Source: Microbacterium paraoxydans
GTDB lineage: Bacteria; Actinomycetota; Actinomycetes; Actinomycetales; Microbacteriaceae
Reading direction: 5' to 3'
Assembly: GCF_018224615.1 (NCBI RefSeq)
Contig: NZ_JAGTUK010000002.1
Coordinates: 496,001 to 560,000 of the forward strand
Length of the DNA stretch: 64,000 bases
Shown: positions 45,267-53,483 of the stretch, in pieces
How positions within the stretch are numbered: the first letter of the stretch is position 1
How the letters are laid out: each line of letters opens with the position of its first letter
Position numbers and translations under genes: made by a program
The notes under the pieces: model-generated
Databases searched by the model: none
What the model was told of the DNA's origin: nothing
Seen by the model: only the letters and a program-made list of their open reading frames with translations

Positions 45267-46637
45267 TTACTCGTCGAGCTTCGCCTGGGCGTCGGTCTGC
45301 GCCTGGGCGAGCAGGGCGTCGATGTCGGCGTCCTGCTGGGTGAGCACGGTCTGCACCACGGCGTCGAGCAGGGCGTAGACCTCCTGCGTCTTCACCTTCG
45401 GCTCCCCGACGGGCGTCTGGTCCCAGATGCGGTCACTGAACGGCTTCATCTGCTCGACCGGGACGTTGATGTAGTCCGCGATCCACTCCTGCGACTCGTC
45501 GTACAGCTCGCGGCTGAGCACGGGCAGCAGCGGCGTGCCGACGGCCTGCCCCGACTCGTCGAGCGTCTTCGCGTCGAGCACTGCGGCGTCCTTGTCCATC
45601 AGCTTCTGCATGTAGTACCAGTCGATCCAGGTGACCGCGGCGTCCTTCGTGGCCTGGTCGACCGTGGGGCTGATCACCGCGATGTCGCCGCCGCCGAGCG
45701 TGCCGGGGTCGTCGCCCTCCATCGGAACGACCGTCATGCCGTAGATCTTCGAGTCCATGCCGAAGTCGCGCACGAGGGCCGTGTAGATGTCGGAGCCGGA
45801 CGTGTACATGCCGATGTTGCCCGCGGCGAACTCCTGGTTGATGGTGCCCCAGTCGAGGTCGACCTTGGAACCGAACGAGCCGTCCTCCCACTTCACGTCG
45901 TGGAGGAACTGCAGCGCGGCCTTGGTGGCGTCGTTGTCGATCGTGGACTCCGCGGTGCCGTCGCCGTTGTCGGTCTGGGTGCGTCCGCCGCGGGCGACGG
46001 TCTGCGAGGTGAGCTGCCAGCCGCCGGTGTTGTTGATCGCCATCTGCGCGTAGCCGGCCTTGCCGGTCGCGTCGGTGATGGCCTTGGCGGCCTCGCGGAT
46101 CTCGTCCCACGTCTGCGGCGGGTTGTCGGGGTCGAGCCCGGCCTGCTCGAACAGGTCGCGGTTGTAGTGCAGGGCGGCGGCGTAGGCCTGGCGGGGGAAG
46201 CCGTAGATCTTGCCGTCGTCGCCGGTGACGCCCTCGAGGATGATCGGGTTGAACTTGTCGGTGTACCCGAGCTCGTCGATCGCGTCGGTCACGTCCATCA
46301 GCTGGCCGTTCTCGAGCAGGGTCTTGGAGTCGGTGAACGGCACGGTGAACACGTCGGGGAGGCTGCCGCCGGCGAGCTGCACGGCGAACGTGGGGCCCTC
46401 CCATTCGTATTCGACCCCGATGATGTCGATGTCGGGGTGTTCCTTCTCGAACTGCTTCTCCTGTGCCGCGAACGCGTCGTAGGCCGCGGCGTCGGCGCCG
46501 GGCGGGAACGTCGCGACGCGCAGCTCGATCTTGCCGTCCGACCCTCCTTCGTTGCCGTTCGCGGAGCAGCCGGCCAGGGCGCCCGCCGTGGCGAGCACGG
46601 CGATCCCGGCGACCAGGGCCTTCTTCGGTGACTTCAT
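45267..46637 (-). CDS. Sugar ABC transporter substrate-binding lipoprotein (alpha-glucoside cluster)
   Basis: This 456-residue family-1 binding protein has a lipoprotein signal ending in ALAGC (Cys24) and mature strands such as IELRVATFPPGADAAAYDAF. I chose the ATG at 46637 because GGAAGGACAG precedes it directly; the in-frame start 15 bases earlier gives no ribosome site. It is larger than the 38526 paralogue and not closely similar. The GH13 gene lies 39 bp upstream on the same strand, so an alpha-glucoside such as maltose, trehalose or isomaltose is the likely ligand. Confidence 0.92.
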   Translation of the reverse strand: MKSPKKALVAGIAVLATAGALAGCSANGNEGGSDGKIELRVATFPPGADAAAYDAFAAQEKQFEKEHPDIDIIGVEYEWEGPTFAVQLAGGSLPDVFTVPFTDSKTLLENGQLMDVTDAIDELGYTDKFNPIILEGVTGDDGKIYGFPRQAYAAALHYNRDLFEQAGLDPDNPPQTWDEIREAAKAITDATGKAGYAQMAINNTGGWQLTSQTVARGGRTQTDNGDGTAESTIDNDATKAALQFLHDVKWEDGSFGSKVDLDWGTINQEFAAGNIGMYTSGSDIYTALVRDFGMDSKIYGMTVVPMEGDDPGTLGGGDIAVISPTVDQATKDAAVTWIDWYYMQKLMDKDAAVLDAKTLDESGQAVGTPLLPVLSRELYDESQEWIADYINVPVEQMKPFSDRIWDQTPVGEPKVKTQEVYALLDAVVQTVLTQQDADIDALLAQAQTDAQAKLDE

Positions 46638-46676
46638 CGTCTGTCCTTCCATGTGATGCGGATCGGGTGGTGCAGG

Positions 46677-48362
46677 TCAGTGGGGCGCGTGGTCGCCGCG
46701 CGCGGGGCGGAGCGTGAGCCACGCGGTCGCGTCGGGCGGGAGGGTGCCGTCGAGCGGGGCGCTGGACAGCAGCACCGCGTGGTGCGCCGGGAGGGGGAGG
46801 GGCGTCGCGCCGAGGTTGGTGACGCTGATGGTGTCGTCGCCGCGGCGGAACGCGAGGACGTCGGCGCCGAGCTCGAGCCACGACAGCTCGCCGCCCGCGA
46901 GGTCGTCCACCTCGCGCCGCAGCCGGATGGCCGCGCGGTACAGGTGCAGCGTGGAGGCGGGGTCGAGTTCCTGCGCGTCGACCGTGAGCCCGGTCCAGTC
47001 GGCGGGCTGCGGCAGCCACGGGGTGCCGCCGAAGCCGTAGGGGCTCGCATCGCCCGCCCAGGGCAGCGGCACGCGGCATCCGTCGCGACCGGGGTCGACG
47101 CCGTGCGAGCGGAAGTGCATCGGGTCTTCGATCGCGTCGAGCGGCAGCTCCACCTCGGGCAGTCCGAGCTCGTCGCCCTGGTACACGTAGAGGCTGCCGG
47201 GGAGCGCGGCCACCAGGAGCGCGGCGGCGCGTGCACGACGGAGTCCGCGGGCGACGTCGGTGGCGGTGCCGAAGCGCTTGCGCTCGAACGCGAACGACGA
47301 GTCGGCCTGGCCGTAGCGGGTGACCGGCCGCGTGACGTCGTGGTTCGACAGCACCCAGGTAGCCGGAGCGCCGACGGGGGCGTGCTCGGCGAGCGTGCGG
47401 GTGATGGAGGCGCGCATGGCGGCGGCGTTCCACGGCTGCGTCATGAACCCGAAGTTGAACGCGGTGTGCATCTCACCGGGGCGCAGGTACCGGGCGAAGC
47501 GCTCGGCGTCGTCGAGCCACACCTCGCCGACGAGCACGCGCTCGCCGTCGTAGTCGTCGGCCACGGCGCGCCACTCGCGGTAGATGTCGTGCAGTTCGTC
47601 GCGGTCGATGTGCGGGTGGTTCTCCGCGGGCGCGGAGCCGGCGGGCAGGTCGGGCAGGGCCGGGTCCTTGACGGGGAGGGCGGCGGAGTCGATGCGCACG
47701 CCCGCGACCCCGCGGTCGAACCAGAAGCGCAGCACCTCCTCGTGCTCGCGGCGCACGTCGGGGTGGTTCCAGTTGAGGTCGGGCTGCTGCGGCGTGAACA
47801 GGTGCAGGTACCACTCGCCGGGCGTGCCGTCGTGGTTGCGGGTGCGCGTCCACGTCTCGCCCTGGAAGCTGGAGACCCAGTTGGTGGGGATGCCCGAGCC
47901 GTCGGCGCCGCGGCCGGGGTGGAACCAGAACCGTTCGCGCTCGGGGCTGCCCGGCCCCGCGGCGAGGGCCTGCTGGAACCACTCGTGCCGGTCGGAGATG
48001 TGGTTGGGCACGATGTCGACGATGGTGCGGATGCCCAGCTCGAGGGCTTCGGCGATGAGGAGTTCGACCTCTTCCAGCGTGCCGAAGCGCGGGTCGATGT
48101 CGCGGTAGTCCTGCACGTCGTAGCCGCCGTCGGCGAGGGGGCTGCGGTACCAGGGCGTGAACCAGAGCGCGTCGACGCCGAGGCTCTTGAGGTAGCCGAG
48201 GCGGGAGCGCACCCCGGCGAGATCGCCGATGCCGTCACCGTTGCCGTCGGCGAAGCTGCGCACGTAGATCTGGTAGATCACGGCGGTGCGCCACCACCCC
48301 TCGTCCGTCGGGGGGACGGGGCGGGAAGCGGGGGCGGTGCTGCGCAGAACGTCGGTGTCCAC
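46677..48362 (-). CDS. Alpha-glucosidase, glycoside hydrolase family 13
   Basis: This 561-residue cytoplasmic GH13 enzyme shows the conserved regions in order: VDIVPNH, GVRIDSAALP (nucleophile Asp225), LVGEVW (acid/base Glu280) and VLSNHDV (third carboxylate). The opening WWRTAVIYQIYVRSFADGNGDGIGDLAGV is typical of the oligo-1,6-glucosidase/alpha-glucosidase subfamilies. I chose the GTG at 48362 because AGGAGA precedes it; the ATG at 48374 has no ribosome site. It would hydrolyse imported alpha-glucosides. The promoter elements at 48392-48420 and the LacI gene beyond are consistent with LacI control. Confidence 0.92.
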   Translation of the reverse strand: MDTDVLRSTAPASRPVPPTDEGWWRTAVIYQIYVRSFADGNGDGIGDLAGVRSRLGYLKSLGVDALWFTPWYRSPLADGGYDVQDYRDIDPRFGTLEEVELLIAEALELGIRTIVDIVPNHISDRHEWFQQALAAGPGSPERERFWFHPGRGADGSGIPTNWVSSFQGETWTRTRNHDGTPGEWYLHLFTPQQPDLNWNHPDVRREHEEVLRFWFDRGVAGVRIDSAALPVKDPALPDLPAGSAPAENHPHIDRDELHDIYREWRAVADDYDGERVLVGEVWLDDAERFARYLRPGEMHTAFNFGFMTQPWNAAAMRASITRTLAEHAPVGAPATWVLSNHDVTRPVTRYGQADSSFAFERKRFGTATDVARGLRRARAAALLVAALPGSLYVYQGDELGLPEVELPLDAIEDPMHFRSHGVDPGRDGCRVPLPWAGDASPYGFGGTPWLPQPADWTGLTVDAQELDPASTLHLYRAAIRLRREVDDLAGGELSWLELGADVLAFRRGDDTISVTNLGATPLPLPAHHAVLLSSAPLDGTLPPDATAWLTLRPARGDHAPH

Positions 48363-48391
48363 GGGTCTCCTCATCAACGGTGATGGGATTG

Positions 48392-48420
48392 AATGTAGCT
48401 TTTCGGAGCGATCAACGCAA
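48392..48420 (-). promoter_or_regulatory. Promoter of the GH13 operon
   Basis: Reading the minus strand, TTGCGT (48415-48420) and TACATT (48392-48397) are exactly 17 bp apart, 30 bp before the GTG start. The -35 lies in a CTTGCG half-site resembling those around the LacI gene promoter, so LacI binding is plausible. Only one half-site is clear. Confidence 0.6.
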
Positions 48421-48470
48421 GAACTGAACAGATCAATGGAAAACAAGGAGAATGCGAGAGCGCACGACTG

Positions 48471-48490
48471 CCCGGCGGAGGCCCGCCGGG
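48471..48490. terminator. Hairpin downstream of the LacI gene
   Basis: An 8-bp stem (CCCGGCGG and complement) with a 4-nt loop lies about 30 bp after the LacI stop on the minus strand. The stem is short and lacks a U-tract, so its role as terminator is only likely. Confidence 0.45.
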
Positions 48491-48519
48491 GGAGAGGTCG
48501 CGGCGGAGCGCCGCGGCGG

Positions 48520-49524
48520 TCAGTGCTGCGGGCCGGTGGAGGCGCGCAGCACGAGCTCGGGCTCGAACAGCAGCTCGTCCGGGGCCTGCGGGGTGCCGGC
48601 GATCTGGGCCAGCAGCAGCTCGATCACGGCCCGGCCCATCGACTCGATCGGCTGGCGCACCGTGGTGAGCGGCGGTTCGGTGCAGCTCATCAGCGCGGAG
48701 TCGTCGAAGCCGACCACGCTCACGTCGCCCGGCACCGACAGCCCCGCCCGGCGAGCGGCGCGCACCGCCCCGAGTGCCATCGGATCGCTCGCGCACACCA
48801 CGGCCGTGGCCCCCGCGGCGAACAGTCGCGCCGCCCCGGCCTGCCCCGACTCGAGCGAGTACATGCCCCGCGCCACGAGCTCGTCGCTGAGAGGGGAGCC
48901 GAGCCGCTCCAGCAGGTGGCGGGCGGCGTCGAGCTTGCGCCGCGAGGGGATGTGGTCCTCCGGGCCGAGCAGCAGCCCGATACGGCGGTGGCCGAGCTGG
49001 TGCACGTGCAGCACGGCCTGCTCCGCGGCGGCGATGTCGTCGGTGGAGACCGTGGGGAACGGCAGCTCGGGCACGCGGGCGTTCACGAGCACGGTCGGCA
49101 GGTTCACCGCGCGCAGCCGCTCGTAGTGCTCGTGGGCCGCATCGGCCTGGGTGTAGTTGCCGCCGAGGAACACCACACCGGACACCTGCTGGGCGAGCAG
49201 CAGGTCCACGTAGTCGGACTCGGTGACTCCGCCGGCGTTCTGCGTGCAGAGCACGGGGGTGTAGCCGTTCTGGGTGAGCGCTCCGCCCACGATCTCGGCG
49301 AACGCGGGGAAGATCGGGTTCTGCAGCTCGGGCAGCACGAGCCCCACGAGCCGCGCGCGTTCGCCGCGCAGCTTCGTCGGGCGCTCGTAGCCGAGCACGT
49401 CGAGCGCGGTGAGCACCGCCTGTCGCGTGGCATCCGACACTCCGGGCTTGTCGTTCAGCACGCGACTGACCGTCGCCTCGCTCACGCCGACCTTGCGTGC
49501 CACCTCTGCCAGTCGCTTCGACAT
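48520..49524 (-). CDS. LacI family transcriptional regulator
   Basis: This 334-residue repressor has the LacI helix-turn-helix at the very N-terminus (RLAEVARKVGVSEATVSRVLN), the hinge helix region and a periplasmic-binding-like sugar domain (LVGLVLPELQNPIFPAFAEIVGGAL, then the C-terminal SVVGFDDSALMSCTEPPLTTVRQP). I chose the ATG at 49524; the earlier start at 49551 would add residues before a conserved N-terminus. It sits upstream of the GH13/ABC operon on the same strand and probably controls it and itself. Confidence 0.93.
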   Translation of the reverse strand: MSKRLAEVARKVGVSEATVSRVLNDKPGVSDATRQAVLTALDVLGYERPTKLRGERARLVGLVLPELQNPIFPAFAEIVGGALTQNGYTPVLCTQNAGGVTESDYVDLLLAQQVSGVVFLGGNYTQADAAHEHYERLRAVNLPTVLVNARVPELPFPTVSTDDIAAAEQAVLHVHQLGHRRIGLLLGPEDHIPSRRKLDAARHLLERLGSPLSDELVARGMYSLESGQAGAARLFAAGATAVVCASDPMALGAVRAARRAGLSVPGDVSVVGFDDSALMSCTEPPLTTVRQPIESMGRAVIELLLAQIAGTPQAPDELLFEPELVLRASTGPQH

Positions 49525-49530
49525 GCGCTC

Positions 49531-49571
49531 AGTGTACGCAAGTACTTGCAAGATCGCGCAAGCAGGTTGCG
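49531..49571 (-). promoter_or_regulatory. LacI gene promoter with overlapping inverted repeats
   Basis: A perfect 12-bp palindrome GCAAGTACTTGC (49538-49549) and an inverted repeat CGCAA-N5-TTGCG (49557-49571) share TTGC/GCAA half-sites. On the minus strand they lie on and beside a TTGCGC/TACACT promoter pair (19-bp spacing). TTGCAAG-like repeats are typical of MalR/LacI operators in actinobacteria. Autoregulation is inferred. Confidence 0.65.
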
Positions 49572-49587
49572 TAGCCGGCGACGTGCT

Positions 49588-49971
49588 CTACTCGGCTCCG
49601 TCGGCGAACTCGATGGCCCCCAGGACGTTGCCGCTCGGGTCGGAGAACTTCAGGAACCGCGCGAAGCCCACATCCTCGACGCTCGCGATCCGGGTCTGCG
49701 CCGCCCGCAGCGCCGCGGCCAGCTCGTCGAAGCGCTTCGTCTTCAGGAAAAGCGCCGGCTTGGTCTCGCCGTCCATGCGTACCCGCATCGGCACGTACTC
49801 CGCCGCCTCCCACAGCATGAGGTCGAGCCCCGGATCCAGGCGAAGCATCGCGTACGTCCCGTAGTGGGTGAGCACGCGGAAGCCGAGCACGTCCGAGTAC
49901 CACGCGATGGCTTCGTCCAGGCTCCGCACCGGCAGCTGGACATGATCGAGTGCGGTGACGACAGATGACAT
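49588..49971 (-). CDS. VOC (glyoxalase/bleomycin resistance) family protein
   Basis: This 127-residue protein has the vicinal-oxygen-chelate pattern: TALDHVQLPVRSLDEAIAWYSDVLGF at the N-terminus and DVGFARFLKFSDPSGNVLGAIEF at the C-terminus, two beta-alpha-beta-beta-beta repeats. His in DHVQLP and a C-terminal Glu could be metal ligands. The ATG at 49971, with GAAAGGACGTTC upstream, is the conserved start. It is clearly paralogous to the SoxR-linked VOC gene at 58215 (both contain LDHVQLPV and GFARFLKF-DP-GN). Its substrate is unknown; detoxification is possible. Confidence 0.88.
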   Translation of the reverse strand: MSSVVTALDHVQLPVRSLDEAIAWYSDVLGFRVLTHYGTYAMLRLDPGLDLMLWEAAEYVPMRVRMDGETKPALFLKTKRFDELAAALRAAQTRIASVEDVGFARFLKFSDPSGNVLGAIEFADGAE

Positions 49972-50024
49972 GAACGTCCTTTCGGGGGTGGGGGGAATCT
50001 CGACGTATCGGCCAGGCACCCCGC

Positions 50025-51086
50025 TCACGCCCGCGGCGGGTCCGCGCGGAGCGTGGGCGACTCCGCGCGGGTGAGGCGCGCCTGCACGATCGCGGCGACG
50101 CCCAGCGCCACGGCGACCACGAGCAGTCCGGCGATCACCACGAGTCGGATGTTGGCGTCGATCGTGTCGACCTGCCAGTGCGAGAGATCGGGGCGGGAGA
50201 CGGGCTCGCCCAGGATCGTCGAGATCGCCGGATCCAGGATCGCGGTCGCCGCCGCCCCGATCGCCGTGACGATCGCGGCGATCCCCAGTCCGTTGAGTCG
50301 CACGTACCGGATGGCGAGGGCCGCGATCCACACGGGGACGAGCGCGAGCACCGCGATCGGCGCCGCGAGGGTCGCCCAGCGGTCGGCCCGGCCGAGCGCC
50401 GCGAGCAGGATGAGCAGGAACGCGAGGATCGCGACACTGCCCACGATCAGGGTCAGTAGCAGGTTCAGCCGCCGCACGGCCGCGGGCACCCCGGGCAGGG
50501 ACAGCCAGATCGGCGTGAACACCAGCACGAGCGCGAGCAGCACCGCCGAGATCGCGATGAGCAGCCACGAGCCCTGACCCGATCCGAGCCAGACCACCAA
50601 GAGAAGGGCGAACAGGCTCACGGTCGCCGCGGCGAGTGCCGCCCAACCGGCGTGGGGGACGCGGAGCAGCGGGAGGGTCGTGAGGCTGAACGCCAGGGCG
50701 ACCGCGGGCAGCGCGACCCAGAACCAGGTGAGCGTGTGGCTGACGGAGAGGTCGACCACGAAGCAGGTCACGATCGCGACGACGTACCCGATGAGCGTCG
50801 TCCAGAGGATCGCCGAGCGCCAGCCGCGGTACGTCACGGCGTCGCGGCGGTCCGCCCGTCCCTCTACGTCTTCGCTCGCACGGACCAGCTCCTGCACGCC
50901 CACGTTCAACTCGCGGGCGAGGGCGGGGAGGAGGGTGATGTCGGGGTACGAGAGCCCGCGTTCCCACTTCGACACCGCGGACTCGGTCACGTGCAGCATC
51001 GACGCGAGCTCCCGCTGGGTGAGGCCGGTCGCGCGGCGGTGCTCGGCGACGAAGTCACCGAAGTCCTGCTTGGCGCTGTGTGTCAT
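50025..51086 (-). CDS. XRE-type regulator fused to a multi-helix membrane domain
   Basis: This 353-residue protein has an N-terminal XRE helix-turn-helix (about residues 8-66, LTQRELASMLHVTESAVSKWERGLSYPDITLLPALARELNV) followed by about eight membrane helices. Such membrane-tethered regulators exist in actinobacteria and firmicutes, but their signals are mostly unknown. DNA binding at the membrane is the simplest reading. No partner gene is evident; the neighbours are a VOC gene and an esterase gene in the same direction, with gaps of 53 and 119 bp. Confidence 0.85.
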   Translation of the reverse strand: MTHSAKQDFGDFVAEHRRATGLTQRELASMLHVTESAVSKWERGLSYPDITLLPALARELNVGVQELVRASEDVEGRADRRDAVTYRGWRSAILWTTLIGYVVAIVTCFVVDLSVSHTLTWFWVALPAVALAFSLTTLPLLRVPHAGWAALAAATVSLFALLLVVWLGSGQGSWLLIAISAVLLALVLVFTPIWLSLPGVPAAVRRLNLLLTLIVGSVAILAFLLILLAALGRADRWATLAAPIAVLALVPVWIAALAIRYVRLNGLGIAAIVTAIGAAATAILDPAISTILGEPVSRPDLSHWQVDTIDANIRLVVIAGLLVVAVALGVAAIVQARLTRAESPTLRADPPRA

Positions 51087-51159
51087 GACGCCGAGTCAAG
51101 CGCGCGGGTAGCGTGCGGTTCAACATCCCGCGGAAACTGGCGACTCGACCGTTGGGCCA

Positions 51160-51186
51160 GCCCCGCAACGACGCGGAACGCGGGGC
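51160..51186. terminator. Possible hairpin terminator after the esterase gene
   Basis: A 7-bp stem GCCCCGC/GCGGGGC with a 13-nt loop lies about 20 bp downstream of the esterase stop on the minus strand. It is short, so this is tentative. The rest of the 119-bp gap shows no feature. Confidence 0.35.
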
Positions 51187-51205
51187 CGGTGCCCGGTGCG
51201 GTGGG

Positions 51206-51973
51206 TCAGGCGGAGGGGGTGCGCGGCTCGCCGATGCCGGACGCCGTGAGAGCGCCGAGGGTCTCGTCGAGCCACGCGATGCTCTCGGGAACCCAGTGCC
51301 GCGCGCGCGGAGTGAGGGGGCGCGGGTTCAGATGCGCCGCGCCGGTCGAGAAGCCGTGCGCGCCGTAGGAGTACACGTGGGCCTCGAAGGGCACCCCGGC
51401 CCCGGCCAGGGCGGAGGCGAAGGCGAGCGTGTTCTCCACGACCGTCACGTCGTCGTCGCGCGTGTGGAAGAGGAAGGTGGGTGCGGTGTCGGCCGTGACG
51501 TGCTCGGCCGGGTAGGGCATGCCCGGTCGGCACCGGTCGGCGATCTCGGGCAGGATCACGGGATACCCCAGGATCGCGGCGGCGGGCCGGTGCTCGGCCA
51601 TGGTCGCCGCGACTGCCGCGAGGTGCCCGCCGGCCGAGAACCCGATCACCGCGATCTTCGTCGGGTCGAGGTGCCAGGAGTCGGCATTCTCGGCGAGCAG
51701 CGCCATGGCCTGCTCGTAGTCGTCGAGCGGACGCGGCCACGCGCCCTCGTCACCGACCGAGTAGCGCAGTACGAACGCCTGATACCCGGCGGCCAGGAAC
51801 GGGTAGGCGACGGGGTCGGCCTCGCGGTCGCTGCAGTACTGGTACCCGCCGCCGGGGAGGATCAGCACGGCGGGGCGTGCGGTGACCCCGGCGAACTCGC
51901 CGTCGACCGGCTGCACGTAGGCGGTGAGGGTGACGCCGCGGTCGGCGTGGAGGGTGACGGTTTCGCCGAGCAT
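51206..51973 (-). CDS. Alpha/beta hydrolase (acetylxylan-esterase-like, BD-FAE family)
   Basis: This 255-residue cytoplasmic hydrolase has the oxyanion segment LILPGGGYQYCSDRE, the nucleophile elbow IGFSAGGHLA, an Asp near TRDDDVTVVENT, and His in SYGAHGFS. The GGGY opening and lack of signal peptide fit the BD-FAE/acetyl-esterase group, which removes acetyl or similar groups from sugars. The ATG at 51973, with CCGAAAGGCCGCCCG upstream, is the conserved start. A link to glycan use elsewhere in this window is possible but not shown by gene order. Confidence 0.85.
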   Translation of the reverse strand: MLGETVTLHADRGVTLTAYVQPVDGEFAGVTARPAVLILPGGGYQYCSDREADPVAYPFLAAGYQAFVLRYSVGDEGAWPRPLDDYEQAMALLAENADSWHLDPTKIAVIGFSAGGHLAAVAATMAEHRPAAAILGYPVILPEIADRCRPGMPYPAEHVTADTAPTFLFHTRDDDVTVVENTLAFASALAGAGVPFEAHVYSYGAHGFSTGAAHLNPRPLTPRARHWVPESIAWLDETLGALTASGIGEPRTPSA

Positions 51974-52047
51974 CGGGCGGCCTTTCGGGGTGGAGGGCGG
52001 GGTGGTCGTCAGGCTATCAACCGGGTGGTCGCGGGGGAGTGCGGTGC

Positions 52048-52881
52048 TCACGGGCGCAGGTAGGGGTCGACCAGGAGCGGACCGCGGATCTCGCGCAGTC
52101 GCTCGACGATGCGGTCGACGGCGGCCCTGCCCGTCCCGCCGTGCGGCACGTCGTACGGCCCGAGCGGTTCGAGCGGCCCCGTGCGCACGCGGACGACCTC
52201 CCACCCCGCGCCTCGCACGGCACGGTCTTTGCGGCGGTCGGCCTCCTCGCGCTTGCCCACGTGCTCGAGCCCGTGGCGGCCGACCGAGTCGTACTCGATC
52301 GCGACCCGCAGCTCGGGCAGCAGGATGTCGGGCCACACCTCGGTGTGCCGGAAGAATGGCCGGACGACCTTGATCGCGTTGACGCCCTCGGTGAACTCGA
52401 GTCGTTCGCGCAGTGCCGCCCGCAGCGTCGCCTCGGCCGCCGACGCGGGCGGCGGTGCGCAGGCGCTGAGGAACGGGGTGCCTTTCGGCAGGTCGGGCGT
52501 CTTGGTGCACAGCGCGGGCGCGGGCTTCTTCGGGCGGGCGGGCAGCGCGCGGGCCTCTCCCAGCACCACGGGCTGCGGGCGGGCGAGCGCCGCACACTCC
52601 GGACACCACGAGGAGCGCCGCCGCACCCGCCCCGGTCGCTCGCGCTGCTCGGTCGGGGTGGCCGCGAACCGGTGCCCGAGCGGACACTCCCAGCACAGCA
52701 GCACGTCGGCGGCCAGTGGCACCTGCGACAGCGCGATGCCGTGATTGAGCTCCGGGTGGTACTGGCGCACGAGCTCGGGGTACGCGGCCCAGGCCGTGCG
52801 GTAGGTGCCCACCGCGTAGGGCACGGCGGCGCCCCGCGAGAACTGGCGTCTCGCCCACCACTGCGGCACGGGGTCTGGCAT
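52048..52881 (-). CDS. Zinc-ribbon protein with a VSR/DUF559-like nuclease domain
   Basis: This 277-residue protein has an N-terminal zinc-ribbon unit, with Cys63, Cys66 (CWECPLGHRF) and Cys93, Cys96 (CPEC). A C-terminal segment (about residues 145-275) reads WPDILLPELRVAIEYDS with Asp185, Glu196 and Asp198, followed by a basic RRKD, which looks like a PD-(D/E)xK, very-short-patch-repair type nuclease core. Actinobacteria carry many such proteins of unknown biological role; DNA repair or defence are possible. I prefer the ATG at 52881, because the earlier ATG (52911) falls inside a perfect inverted repeat. Confidence 0.72.
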   Translation of the reverse strand: MPDPVPQWWARRQFSRGAAVPYAVGTYRTAWAAYPELVRQYHPELNHGIALSQVPLAADVLLCWECPLGHRFAATPTEQRERPGRVRRRSSWCPECAALARPQPVVLGEARALPARPKKPAPALCTKTPDLPKGTPFLSACAPPPASAAEATLRAALRERLEFTEGVNAIKVVRPFFRHTEVWPDILLPELRVAIEYDSVGRHGLEHVGKREEADRRKDRAVRGAGWEVVRVRTGPLEPLGPYDVPHGGTGRAAVDRIVERLREIRGPLLVDPYLRP

Positions 52882-52899
52882 GCGGGAGACGGTAGGCGC

Positions 52900-52932
52900 G
52901 GCCACCGACATCGAGAGCGGATGTCGGTGGCC
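52900..52932. repeat. Perfect 13-bp inverted repeat between divergent genes
   Basis: GGCCACCGACATC (52900-52912) and its exact complement (52920-52932) are separated by 7 nt. The element sits between the start codons of the minus-strand zinc-ribbon gene (52881) and the plus-strand acetyltransferase gene (52950). It could be an operator shared by the two genes or a structured leader. Which one cannot be told from this sequence. Confidence 0.7.
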
Positions 52933-52949
52933 CCCGCGAGACTCCCGCC

Positions 52950-53465
52950 ATGGACACGCTCGCCCTGCGTCCGTGGTCGCCCGCCGACCTGTCGTTGCTC
53001 CGCGCCGCCAACACCCCGGAGATGACGGCGCACCTCAACGGCCCGGAGAGCGAGGAGGAGATCCTCGCCAGACACCAGCGCTACCTCCGCCTCCAGCGCG
53101 AGGGGGAAGCGCGCATGTTCGCGATCGTCGACGCGACGGGTGCGGCGCTCGGCTCGATCGGCCGCTGGAAGATCGACGCGCGACAGGGGCCCGCATGGGA
53201 GACCGGGTGGTTCGTGCTGCCGGAGGCACAGGGGCGGAGGGTCGCGGCGCGGGCTCTGGCTCTGCTGGTCGAGGAGCTGCGCGCCGACCGGGCGGGGCGG
53301 AGGCTGCTGCTCGCGTTCCCCTCGGTGGACAACCCGGCGTCGAACGCGGTGTGCCGTCGCGGCGGGTTCGAGCTCGTGGGCACCATGACCGAGAGCTTCC
53401 GCGGGGCCGAGCTCACGGTGAACGAGTGGGCGCTCGACCTCGCCGCGCCCCCGCGCGCGCCCTGA
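52950..53465 (+). CDS. GNAT family N-acetyltransferase
   Basis: This 171-residue protein has the RimJ/RimL-type GNAT layout: LRPWSPADLSLLRAANTPEMTAHL at the start, the acetyl-CoA loop region GWFVLPEAQGRRVAARALALLVEEL (GR-rich pyrophosphate binding) and NPASNAVCRRGGFELVG near the end. It transfers an acetyl group from acetyl-CoA to an amine, possibly a ribosomal protein or a drug. It is divergent from the zinc-ribbon gene across the 13-bp inverted repeat, and its end faces the exporter gene. Confidence 0.88.
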   Translation: MDTLALRPWSPADLSLLRAANTPEMTAHLNGPESEEEILARHQRYLRLQREGEARMFAIVDATGAALGSIGRWKIDARQGPAWETGWFVLPEAQGRRVAARALALLVEELRADRAGRRLLLAFPSVDNPASNAVCRRGGFELVGTMTESFRGAELTVNEWALDLAAPPRAP

Positions 53466-53483
53466 GCCGGAGCGCCCGCGGGA

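Noticed and set aside
46637..46652. Earlier start for the 45267 binding protein
   Set aside because: The GGAAGGACAG ribosome site lies between the two ATGs and fits only the start at 46637.
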